From NCBI RefSeq assembly GCF_014851395.1, contig NW_024040040.1, forward strand, positions 9,734,711 to 9,798,710: DNA of 64,000 nt, given 5' to 3'. The translations under genes were made by a program, and so were the position numbers. The DNA comes from Micropterus salmoides. Its lineage: Eukaryota > Chordata > Actinopteri > Centrarchiformes > Centrarchidae. The notes below the pieces were generated by a model, which had not been told where the DNA came from, searched no databases, and was given only the letters and a program-made list of their open reading frames with translations. Below are positions 54,043 to 64,000 of this stretch, piece after piece (position 1 is the stretch's first letter; every line of letters begins with the position of its first letter).

Positions 54043-54814
54043 CAGGGGTGGACAGTAACTAAGTACATTTACTGAAGTACACATTTGAGGTAGTCTACTT
54101 GTACTTTACTTGGGTACTTTCTTTTTATACCACTTCCTACTTCAACTCCACTACAAGTTAGTGGGAAATATTTACTTCACTTAATTTAGCTGACAGATTT
54201 AATTACTAGTTACAGACAACACATGAAGCTTTAATGATGTTATGCTATAAATTAAACTGTGCAACAGTTTAAACAGATAAAACGATTGACAGAAATAAAT
54301 CAGCATTGTCATTTTTTATTTGATGGTTCTAGTTTCACGAATGTGAAAATTTACAGCTTTACGGCTCCTCTTAATTATTTTAATAATTTAAATGTATTTA
54401 TTTATTTATTTATTTTGAGGTCTGGGCGGTTGGTTGGACAAAATAAGCATGGGAACGGTGTCACTTTGGGCTCTGGGTAATTGCGATGGCATTTCTCACT
54501 ATTTTCAGAATTTTTACAAACCAACCAATCAATCGATGAATGGAGAAAATTATAAATGATTAATCCATGATGAAAATAAAAATTAGATACAGTCAAAATA
54601 GCTATCTATAACAGTAAAATTCTGTTTTTACATGACTGTATGAGTAATAATAACAATATATAATATGTATTAGTATAATTATGGGCTGAAATATGTGTCA
54701 CTTTTACTTTAAGTACTTTTTCCTAAATATACTTACATACTTTTACTTAAATAACATTTTCAATGCATGACTTTTACTTGAGAAAAGGATCTGAATACTT
54801 TGTCCACCACTTTT
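54043..54814. mobile_element. hAT-type MITE forming the TRIM 3' UTR
   Basis: Begins CAGGGGTGGACAGTAACTAA and ends with the inverse of AGTGGTGGACAAAGTATTCA, a well-known fish MITE terminus. It starts 31 bp after the TRIM stop codon, so almost the whole 3' UTR is transposon-derived. An AATAAA at 54294-54299 inside it could supply the polyadenylation signal. Confidence 0.75.
54294..54299 (+). terminator. Candidate polyadenylation signal for TRIM gene, inside a MITE
   Basis: AATAAA 283 bp after the stop. Another AATAAA occurs near 54583. Which is used is not known. Confidence 0.35.
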
Positions 54815-55027
54815 TGGCATTCATGTCGATAAAACAACTGACTTCAGAGTATAACAGAGCAGCTTGGAAGTGGTCATAATGATCAAACTCATTCCAAACG
54901 GTCAGGACACAAAGACTGGAAGTCTGGTTTCACCTGATCTTTTTTTCTTTCAGCTTGTATACTGCCTTAGTGAAAGAAGTTTCTGTTCTCCACAAAAAGC
55001 TAAACTTGCACTGAGTCCGTGGCTCCA

Positions 55028-55350
55028 TGGATGGACGGTCCACCACTTTGGTCCAGACTGAAATATCTCAAACCACTGGATGGATTCCTATGAAATTTTA
55101 TACTGACATTTGTGGTCCCTAAAGGATGAATTGTAATGACTTTGGTAATCTGACCTTTCCTCTAGTGCTGCTGAGAGGTTGACGTTTGTGGTAAGGAGTG
55201 GAACAAATTGACAAATGATAGATGGACTGCTTTCAAATTTGGTTTAGATATTCATGTCTCCTCAGGATAAATTGTTATAATTCTGATGATCCTTTGACTT
55301 TTCATTTTGTGCCATCAGGTTAAAATTTTTAATTTGTCCAATACTTTGGT
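55028..55350 (+). repeat. Abundant teleost interspersed repeat, partial
   Basis: GTCCACCACTTTGGTCCAGA, then CCTATGAAATTTTATACTGA and TTTGTCCAATACTTTGGTTT; the same family as 40405-40845. A SINE follows immediately. Confidence 0.7.
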
Positions 55351-55351
55351 T

Positions 55352-55594
55352 TGGGGAGGCATTAGCTCAGTCTGTTAAGACTTGGCTTAGAAACCGGTGG
55401 GTCTCTGGATCGAGTCCACCACGAACCAATGCTGAAGGTGTCCTCTGAGCAAGGCCCTGAACCCCGAAACGCACCCTGGGAGCTGTACGATGGCAGCCCA
55501 CTGCTCCTAAAAAGGATGGATTAAATGCAGAGAACTATTTTCCCCTTCCCTTTTACAGAATTGCCCCTCGGGAATCAAAGTATTTCTGATTCTG
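55352..55594 (+). mobile_element. tRNA-derived SINE
   Basis: A Pol III A box (TTAGCTCAGTCTG at about 55362) and B box (GGATCGAGTCC at 55407-55417) are spaced as in a tRNA. A SINE body follows (AAGGCCCTGAACCCCGAAAC, ACTGCTCCTAAAAAGGATGG), with the tail TATTTCTGATTCTG. It lacks an acceptor stem, so it is not a tRNA gene. Confidence 0.8.
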
Positions 55595-55599
55595 ACCTG

Positions 55600-57680
55600 C
55601 AAAACGAAAGACTGCTTTATTAAGTGATGATTGTCAGTGAGCCAGTGGCTTTGTTTCCATTGCTTTATTAAAAAAAAAAAAAGAAGAGACAACTGAATAA
55701 TAACCATGAGTAGTACAGATCATGAAAAAAAAAAAAAAAAATCACAGGACATTTTATACTTTAAACAAAGAAAGACACATACCTGCTTTACTGGAAAACA
55801 GTGGATATGACAACTATGACAAATCTGAAACGATATAACAGTCTGGATGTGCCTTCTTTCCTGTTCTCTTCAATCCCACACATGTACAAAACAATAAACT
55901 GAAGCGCTTCTTCCTTTATTAAATGCGATAGTCAATTAGCACAAAACATATCACATAAACATATGTGAGCCAGAGTATTCAATTTCCTCAAAATAAAATA
56001 AAAGTAACACTTTTGGCTTGATGTGGATTCCCTTCTGTGGGCCTCTTCATGTGGAAAGCAAAACGAAATTTCTACATATATTAAAAAATCTTGTGTTAGC
56101 TGACATTGTTACAATAGGCACACATTATGCTAAAATTTCTCATTAATATGTTAGACTCTATATACTTCAAATAGTGGTGTCACTTAAACAAAAGGTTAAA
56201 TGAAAAAGTGCAGGAGCTGAGTGGGAGGGATTGGCTGGATTAATGAACGTCAGGGACAGCAGCGCTGACGGCTGGATGGCCACAGGGGTCAAGCACAAAG
56301 CTCTATGCTTCCTTTTATTTAAACATGATATTTTATATTATAAAGTAGTATGTGGATGAACTATGTGCTTTCCTCCAGGAATACTCCCACCTGCTGGCCA
56401 ATGTGAGAACCACATATGAGGTTGAAATAACCCCGAGACACCAAGCACAGAAAACAACCACGTACTGTATACTAAACCTGGATGTGATACACAACAAAAA
56501 AAATGTGTCAATGGATTTCCCCTCTTAACAGACCAAAACTGAACGTCCCACAGGCCTGAGATAAAGAATACTCAACAATAAAAGTCCTAGAAGCGGTGGT
56601 GAAATATTTTCAACCAAGCAGTGCTGCTCAAACGAACACAAACTCAACCGCCAAATCCCACAGAGTTGAACTAATATATACAAACATGTCTAAACAGGAA
56701 CACAAAAGTGCTAGCTTCTATTTAAGGACCTGAAGGAAAAAGGCAGACTCATTTCTTTATTTGCCTGCCGATATGGATCTGACCCTTGCCTTCAGTGCGG
56801 CCCAACCAGTGTGCCGACAGGTGCATGCAGGGGCCTGTAGGCAAGTTCGCTTTGGACGTGTCATGCAGACGCTTGCAAAAGGCGGAGAAAAGGGGAACGG
56901 CACATGGACGGTCACCAAATATCCGTGCGACAATGGATTACTGTAAAATAATTATAATATTAATACTGGCATGTTAATGGCATGGTCTGATTACAAGATT
57001 AGCCTGGCAGTATGCCGTTAAGCTAGCTAGCACTTAAAAGTCCAAGTAAATCCCTTCTTTTCTGACTTCAAATTATTTGCAGATGATACTGTTTTATTAC
57101 AGACTAAAGATTTTCCAATCCACTACAGAACAAGCCCTTTAAAATATCAAGACTCTGGATGCTCAGCCTTTCTCTCTTCGCCTTTCACTTACTTTCTCTT
57201 CTGACCACACTCTCCCTTCCTTCCATACCTTTATCTTAACTCTTATTCTTTTCTAATCCACGTCCACAAACCTTCGTACACTTACTTACGTTGTCCTTTA
57301 CCCAACCTCCTCTACCTGTACCTGAACATCCAGAGCCTAGCAGGAAAACCACATAACCTTATTAAGATTCATACACAACTGAGAAGGTACCGAGAGCTGA
57401 ATAACCCACTCAGAGGCAAGAAAAGGCCTCCATAAGTCGCATAATGGCAAACATCTACACAGACACTGCGGCGTTGCTAAAAACAGTCAATTTAGTTCAA
57501 TTGTGCTTTAAAATTAAGTCATAAAAAGGAGGGGATTGTTCTGCCCACCGGATGCCCTGACTCCTCTCTCCAAAGGCAAAAAGGAAGAGATATGAAGGGA
57601 GGAAGAAGAGGATGGAGGTGTAAAGGAGGGGTTCATGTTCTGGAGTGTTTGCCCTCCCTCCCGGTCCATCCACCTCTCCC
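55600..57680 (-). other. Probable trak2 3' UTR and intergenic DNA
   Basis: No coding exon seen. TTTATT-type signals (AATAAA on the minus strand) near 55912 and 56755 could end trak2. Poly(A) runs lie at 55669-55684 and 55725-55740. A pyrimidine-rich block lies at 57155-57300. Confidence 0.4.
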
Positions 57681-57682
57681 CT

Positions 57683-60600
57683 TCAGCGTTTGGTTGAACT
57701 TGATGGGGCATGGGGGACAGAGGCAAGGTGCCGGCGACGTTCTTTGGGGTTTCCCCAGGGTGATGGAGGGAGGGCCAAGGAGGTGGGGTGAGGAGGAGGT
57801 GGAGGATTACCAGCTGACTTCCCCGCTCGGGCACCAATCATGGCTGGGAGGCTCTGGTTGCGCCTCAAGCCATCCAATAGGCTTCCTCCGCCTGCTGACA
57901 CAAAAGTAGAAGAATCCTGTCGTGGCACTGAAGCCTCAGACTCTGAACCCTGGAGCACCTTGGTGAACCCGAGCCGCCGCAACCTCTCCACTAGGCCAAC
58001 ACTGACTGGGTCAGGTCTGGCTCTGCCCGATTTAGGGGACGGGACCAGGGCTGGAGTTTCCAAGGAAGGGCTTGGCAGGTCGGGATGTGGTGCACGGCCC
58101 AGATTCAACCCGTAAACGTCCTGGAGAAAAAGCTCTGCTGGCCGTGAAGCTAGGAAATTGTCAGCCGGGTGTTGGCGGGACTCCATGGGCACCGGGGAGG
58201 GAGCAGGTGAGTGGGAAGGAGAGTTAGGGGGTGTGCTTGGGAGGAGGTGGAAGAGGGGCTGCCGGGGTGTGGGTTTTGGGGATGGAGGAGGGGTGTCAGT
58301 GGAGACTTGTGCAGAAATGCCCCTCTCCAGGACCAGCTTGGCCAGGCCGCTGGTGGGCGCAGGGGGACGTCGAGGGGGAAAGGAGTCACCCAGACTCAGT
58401 CTGCAAGGAGTCACAGGGGTGCTGGGACCTGTCCTCATGGAGCTGGGTGTGTTGGCGAAGAGGGGCGACTGAGAACTGAAAAACATGAAGACAGAAACAA
58501 GGTGAGAAAAGAGAGGCACATATTAGCGTTTCATTCGAACAATGGCTATTGTTAGCATGCCCAGCTAACTAACTGAGGTTGCTGCTCTATTCTTACTTCC
58601 AATACCAAGCACATTATCACATCATTAACTAACTACATCAGTTCATGAGGTTACAGAATACATTTAAAAAAAGGTTTGCCGGAACTTGTAGCTGTTTATC
58701 ATGATATAGTGTATGTAGCCATAAAGCGCACATTTTAAAACAAATCAGCTGGAAACATTAAAAAGTCAGCCAGAGTTTTAAACCAATTTATGGAGCTTAA
58801 CGTTAGCTAAATTAACAAGCTACCTCCACTGACTTCCATAAATCATTGTAAACTGCATAATGTGCAGTGCTGGAACAGAAGGCTTAAAAGGTATAACTAG
58901 CTAACTAAGGAAGGCAGAGATTAGCGAATGGTCAGTTGCCTGCACAGGCCTCTACATGGTCTATCTGGATTTTTGTTATAAAGCAATGGCTTTAAATAAG
59001 ATGCCTGCCCTCGATAGGATGTCATTATTCTTTCTCATTAATCGTACCCCTTCATTTCCTGTCGTCCCATCACTAATCAGGCCGTAATTAAAAAAAGAAA
59101 TGTTATAAAAGTTCTCCTATGAAGAGGACTTACCTTGAGGTCACCTGTGTGATGTCACTGGGGTGCAGGATGCGACAGGTGGTGAAGGTATACGTGGAGA
59201 AGGTGGAGCTCTGGCACTTGCCTGGATTTTGGACTGAACACACAATAAATCATATTGTGAGAAAAACAATCCTACTCGTGATGGCAACAATGAGCTCATC
59301 CTAAAATTCCTCATTGAAATACAGTGTATTGCACAAGTAGTTTTTACCAGAGGAAGATGCTGTTGTTGACGTCGAGGTACAAATCTGACTTTGTGATAGG
59401 ACCGTTGCTGTACACGCTCCTGGAGTGGGCTGAGACGTCAGGCTGGATTTCTCAGTGACATGCCGGTTTGCGGGGGTCAGACACAGGTCTGATCTGACAG
59501 AGGAGGAAGTGGCAGGTGTCCCAGGTGATGTCGGCAGAGTTTGAGAGAGAGGAGGGACAGGGAGAGGCGAGACAGAATGCTTTCTGTCTTTCCTCTCCTC
59601 TGGCGTAGACGAAAAGCACACCTTGAAAGTAATCCCACTTTCCTCCTCTTCCTCATCCTCCTCTTCCTTACCCCGCTCCGCGGCCCCCTTCTCCACGACA
59701 CCTGTCTCTCTGTGCTCTTCATCCTCCTCATCCTCCTCCATGTCAGACAAGCGGTAGACAGAATCCTGAACCAGTGGGCAGAAACCCTTGGTCACCACCC
59801 CAGGGTGGGGGTCCAGGATGGTGGCCAGGTGGGGTTTCGCCAGCTGCTGCCAGTGATGGAGAGTCAGTGAGCCTGAAAAAGAAATGACAGAATTTTACGG
59901 TTTGAAAAATGCCCTTAGAGTCACTGAAAACCTTTATCTCAGCAGTTAAAGGCACCCAGAAGCAACCTAACAAATCATTTGTGTTTCCTAATAAACAAAC
60001 TGGATTGCAAAAGCAGCAAGTGATTTTTTGGAATTTGCTATGCCACTGCATGAAAAAAAAAAGATTAATAAAGAATACTTTATTTATCCCGCTAGGGGAA
60101 ATTCAATTTAGTTATGTTCACGTACTGTCAACAACAGTTTTAATTTTTAGTAATTTTCTACTGGAGTTTTTATAGTAGCTTTTGCTGATGAAACTGGGAG
60201 CAGGTTGCACCAGCTCTTTTATACAAATACACATGACTAAATTAAAAGCGGTTCCACCACACAAACTAGTTCTTACGTAGAGATTAGTTGTTACTAAATA
60301 CACATATACACCCAGTTACTGTCAGGTGTTAACGGTTGCATAGCTAACTCAACTAACTGACATTAGCATGTTAACATGACTCGTGTATAAATAATATAGT
60401 CCATATTTAGTAACTAACCAGACATTTTTACCAAAATGCAGTTTAATGATGTTGTAAACTGGCTTTTTACTGTTTTGTGGCAAACACATTAGCCTAAAAT
60501 GACCCAAATAGCAGTGAAAAAGTTTTTTTACTCATTCTCAAGTGCATGAACAACACATAAACATACATATTTATCCATATAAACAGATATAAAATAACAA

Positions 60601-63600
60601 AGGAACACCAACTTTTACAAAAGGATTCCTACCAACCAATTATTTAGCTACTAGCTAAGATGTTTCTATTTTAATGGGGAAACCAAATTTAGTGAGGTAA
60701 ATTTTATACTTTCTACACATTCTTGGTAATAGCAGCCCAGTCCAGCAGGCTGTTGTACCAGCCATGTGTAAGTTCAAACAATGCTTTTTTTGAACATTAT
60801 AACTTATTGGGCTTAACCATATAAGTTAGTTACAAAGCAAAGTTAAATATGACTTTAAATGAATCCCTCCACCGAGCAGGTCTAAGTCATTCCATATATT
60901 GTTTCATATACATTTGTTTCCTACTTTGGTGTAGGAGTGTAGGAAAGGGCCCTCCCTGAGCTCCTCCAGTCTGAGTGCAGAGGGAGCCAGCCAGTCACTG
61001 TGCATCAAGAAATGTGTCGACAATAATTCTGCTTCAAATTAAATCGGTCACACATTTGACAGATGCTCTGCCTTCGTTGCTTTGTGTTAAATGGATAACT
61101 TCACCTTCCATGGGCTTGACGATCTGAAGCTTCTCAGGCAGGAAGGTCTTGAACAGGCTGGAGCTGATGGAGAGCTCTGACAGGTTGGAGAAAGAGGAGA
61201 ACATGCTGCCCATCGGCGAGCTGCAGCCGCTGCCCTCCCCGTCTGCCTCCGCCCCTGCCAGCGCCTGCAGCTTCTTCTCGCGCTCCGCCTGGAAGAACTG
61301 ACGCTCGCACAGGAAGTTCTGCCGTCGCAAAGACAAGCGGTGGAGGGCTTTGGTCAGGTCGTTTCCTCCTGGAGATCCAGGCTGGCCTAGTCGCACCTCC
61401 TCCCTGCAAACACAGACACACGTAGTGAGTCCACACTTCGGTTAAAATGCAAGACAGGAAGCGAATACGTTATCTTTGCAACGTACCCCTGAGTGGACGA
61501 GAAGGGCTGTGCTGTCATCACTAGAGAGCTCTGTCCCGAGCCGGGGATAGGAGGGGTGGCCGAAGCTGCCCGCGATGCAGAAGCATTGATGGAGCGGACT
61601 GTTTGGAAGACTCGCTTCTGGGATACTCTGCAGGGAGAAGAGGTTAAAAGATCAGAGACATGGTCCACAAATTGTCAAGATACTGTAGACTATTGTACCA
61701 GTTAGTGAAAGCAGCTGTTGTGTCCATGAGGATGATTATAACCTACAATATCACTGCCATCCGTCCAAGTCCAAGACTAGTAATGTAATTAAATGTGGAT
61801 TATTGGACCCAGTGCTTGAAGTGCCCTATAAAACTAGTTTGGATTTATGTGAAGGGCTATAAAGAGGACTCAATATATCACGGCCACACTCACTATATCA
61901 CCCAATCTGTGTCAGGAAGTGGGATTTAATTGTTTTTAAGAAGCAGAAAATCGAACCCAGTCTAAGTAAGAATAAAAAAAACATCGTACGTTTCTGACCT
62001 TTGGTCCTGAAAGGTGGTCTCTTCCTCAACACTCAGCTCTCTCCTCATGGTGCCCTCGATCTCTGCTGCCAGAGAGTCCTACACACACACACACACACTT
62101 TATTCACAGCACAGCCACTAGGTTTCCCAGGCTGCTCGGGTTCAACATATTTGAACCTTTAGCACTATGCCCTTCAGGACTCAGTTCTCCATTCAACTCT
62201 TTCTCCGTGCGTGAGTGTGTCTCTCTCACCATGGGGTAGAGGCCGTAGGAAAGGTGCCTTCGCATCCCAGCACAGGGAGTGTTTTTACTGCGAAGCTCTC
62301 TGATCTCCTCCTGGGATTCATGGAGCATCTCTACACACTCTGCATTCCTGTCCGCCAACTCGTTCAGCTGCAGCACACACACACACACACATACACACAC
62401 ACAGTGGTTATTTAAATAGATTTGTTTCTGCAATTAATTAAGCAATAATTAATTAAATTAGGCATTATTCAGAATGTAAATGTATAATTTAATTTGTCAT
62501 GTCTTAACAAATTCTTTAAAAATTCTATTAATATATTTACAAAATTAACATAATTACTAATTCAAGAAAAAAATGTTCTTAAATGAGACACTTTAACTAT
62601 TATAATGTATTTGTTATTCTATTTAAATAAAAAAATCACTCAATTTAATAATTCGAAACTGTCTTAAAGCCAACCCGTACATCTGTCATTTACTTTTATC
62701 TGCGACCACTTTACATAAAACTGGTTCAGAGTCCATTCATAGACACATGAGTAGCTCCTGTGAGTGTGTGAGACTGTACCTCTGCTGTTAGCTGTCTCTG
62801 AGCATCTTTAGAGGCCTGCAGGTGGATCCTCAACTCCTCTTTCTCCAGAGCCAGCTGCGGAGAAACAACACACACACCATACGCATTTAAACACAAACAC
62901 ACTCTCATGATAAATGTATTCACTTGTTCACTTCTGTTGTTCTGACCAAAGACAATGTGACACTGTTTATTTCTTTAGCCTTGGTGCATTACCCTTTTGA
63001 CTAGGATTGTTGTTGGATAGCATTTTATCAAAATTAATCTAGTCTTAAAATTTGTAATAAAAGAAACAACTAAAACTCAAAGATTTCAATGAGCTCAGCC
63101 AGTTTTGAGTGGAGTGTAATTTTTGGTCACTATTCATAGATAAAACTGTATATGACACACTGAAAAAACAGCCTACTTACTCTGCACAACAGTCCTGATT
63201 CAGAACTATAAAGTTATTCATCTTAAAACATGGATCAGCTAGACTGTTCCACTAGAAATGCATCGCCACTCTGATATAACAAAGTGGTGCTTCTTTTGCC
63301 TCACAAGTGATCTTTGGCCACTGGCTTGGGGAGAGCACATTGATCAAGACAAAGGTATCATTTTGATGATTGTCATCAGATTCATTACTCGAGTCTGAGC
63401 CAAGTCCAAGTCATGTGACCCAAGTTCACACTCCGGTACATTATGCATACAGCTATCTGTAACAGTAGATCCGTCTCTCCTCACCTCCTTCACCCTGTGT
63501 TGCAGCTCAACTATCTGGGACAGCAGCTGAGCGATTTCCTCCTGGTGTCTGAGCAGCTCCTCGTTCTTTTGAGACAGTTCATCTGTCAGAGACACCATCT

Positions 63601-63784
63601 GGCTGTTGGACTCACCTACAACCAACACACACACGAAAGTTAAAATGAGCTTTCCAGACGTGACACTGTGTCCTTTGAGTGTAAATGCGTGTGCATCTCA
63701 CTCACGGAGCTCCTTCACACAGTCGCTCACTAGCTGCTGCTCCTTCTCCTCATAGGTGACGGTGTCTCTCTTCAGTTGATTCGC
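57683..63784 (-). CDS. trak2: Trafficking kinesin-binding protein 2, 3' part
   Basis: Milton-family adaptor linking mitochondria (via Miro) and some endosomes to kinesin-1 and dynein. Exons on the minus strand: 63784-63706, 63615-63485, 62854-62780, 62367-62230, 62078-61999, 61627-61487, 61403-61105, 59872-59348, 59221-59134, 58475-57683. 782 codons are visible and in frame; the N-terminal exons lie beyond the right edge. The first five are the HAP1_N/Milton coiled coil (VTYEEKEQQLVSDCVKEL, ASKDAQRQLTAE, ECVEMLHESQEEIRELRSKN). DSLAAEIEGTMRREL, ALHRLSLRRQNFL, LPEKLQIVKPMEG, LHHWQQLAKPHLATILDPHP and TFTTCRILHPSDITQVTS follow. Segments such as LVMTAQPF, ITQVTS and LDGLRRNQSLPAMIGA fit TRAK2 better than TRAK1. 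An unusually long Glu-rich stretch follows VYRLSDMEEDEED in the 525-nt exon. Confidence 0.93.
60060..60115 (-). repeat. LINE 3'-tail fragment in trak2 intron
   Basis: ATACTTTATTTATCCCGCTA and GGGGAAATTCAATTTAG, reversed, match the usual 3' tail of RTE/Rex-type LINEs. Confidence 0.5.
62080..62099. repeat. (CA)n at a trak2 splice acceptor
   Basis: On the minus strand this is a (GT)n run directly before the AG of the 62078-61999 exon, replacing the usual pyrimidine tract. Confidence 0.85.
62374..62402. repeat. (CA)n next to a trak2 exon
   Basis: A second (GT)n run on the coding strand, close to the acceptor of the 62367-62230 exon. Confidence 0.9.
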
Positions 63785-64000
63785 CTGGGATGGAGATGTT
63801 GAGAGGAAGCAGTTAGCATTTCCAACATCTCATAACTCACACGCTTTTTCCGCTGTCTGCGCATTTCATCATCCTAAGGGACTTCGACATCTAGAATTAG
63901 CGCCCCATGATTTTATGCCTCCGCCAACGAGTCAAGTAGCACTTTACATGAGTATCTGTCCAGACTCATAATATATGTAGTGTACACTTGGAAAGAATAG

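Noticed and set aside
55352..55420. tRNA gene
   Set aside because: A and B boxes are present, but there is no acceptor stem pairing or CCA-end context, and a SINE body follows.
57592..58555. Plus-strand frames opposite trak2 (Gly/Trp/Glu-rich)
   Set aside because: They are complements of the Pro/Ser-rich last coding exon of trak2, which has matching family sequence and splice sites.
1..64000. CRISPR arrays, operons, bacterial promoters
   Set aside because: The only direct repeats are microsatellites, transposon ends and the large duplication. The window is vertebrate.

Overview
This is vertebrate nuclear DNA, almost certainly from a percomorph (perch-like) teleost. Genes are split by GT-AG introns, there are no bacterial-style operons, (CA)n and (CT)n microsatellites are common, and the window is full of fish repeats: L2-type LINEs ending in (TTGAA)n or (ATT)n, Tc1-like transposons with TA target duplications, hAT-type MITEs and tRNA-derived SINEs. 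Four protein-coding loci can be read confidently.

Layout. 1-8.65 kb is mostly non-coding, with one probable first coding exon of an unidentified minus-strand gene (2012-2153), a LINE remnant and a 599-bp LTR-like element with a 5-bp target duplication. 8.65-29.6 kb and 31.9-42.6 kb are two copies of a tandem duplication. Each carries a complete nine-exon carboxypeptidase O gene (cpo, plus strand, 357 aa, no propeptide, C-terminal GPI-type hydrophobic tail). Next to it, tail-to-tail, lies nudt15 on the minus strand: complete in the second copy (42107-43198), but only exons 2-3 in the first (29173-29591). The first copy is swollen by insertions missing from the second: a Tc1 upstream, itself split by a hAT-like element that carries an L2 LINE; a second Tc1 in intron 8; and a 3.9-kb antisense L2 in the 3' UTR. 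A third Tc1 lies in the spacer between the copies, and a decayed fourth is in intron 7 of the second copy.

45.65-54.01 kb is a 16-exon TRIM-type E3 ubiquitin ligase gene (plus strand, 822 aa: RING, two B-boxes, coiled coil, long Ser/Thr/Pro linker from eleven in-phase small exons, PRY-SPRY). Its 3' UTR runs straight into a MITE. 57.68-63.78 kb is the 3' part of trak2 (minus strand; ten exons, 782 codons visible), which continues past the right edge.

What stands out. The two cpo copies are identical at protein level across exons 2-6 (zinc-binding HxxE, Arg127, Asn144/Arg145 equivalents), which lie in a sharply bounded tract of near-identity, probably gene conversion. They differ in the half that forms the S1' pocket. 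The second copy has the CPO-type Arg at the residue-255 equivalent with Asn at 250; the first has Thr at 255 and Lys at 250. The copies also differ at the core promoter (TATA box and GATA motif only in the second), in cysteine pattern and in 3' UTR structure. This looks like a young paralogue pair with diverging specificity and expression. Peptidase function, specificity and expression are inferred from sequence only.
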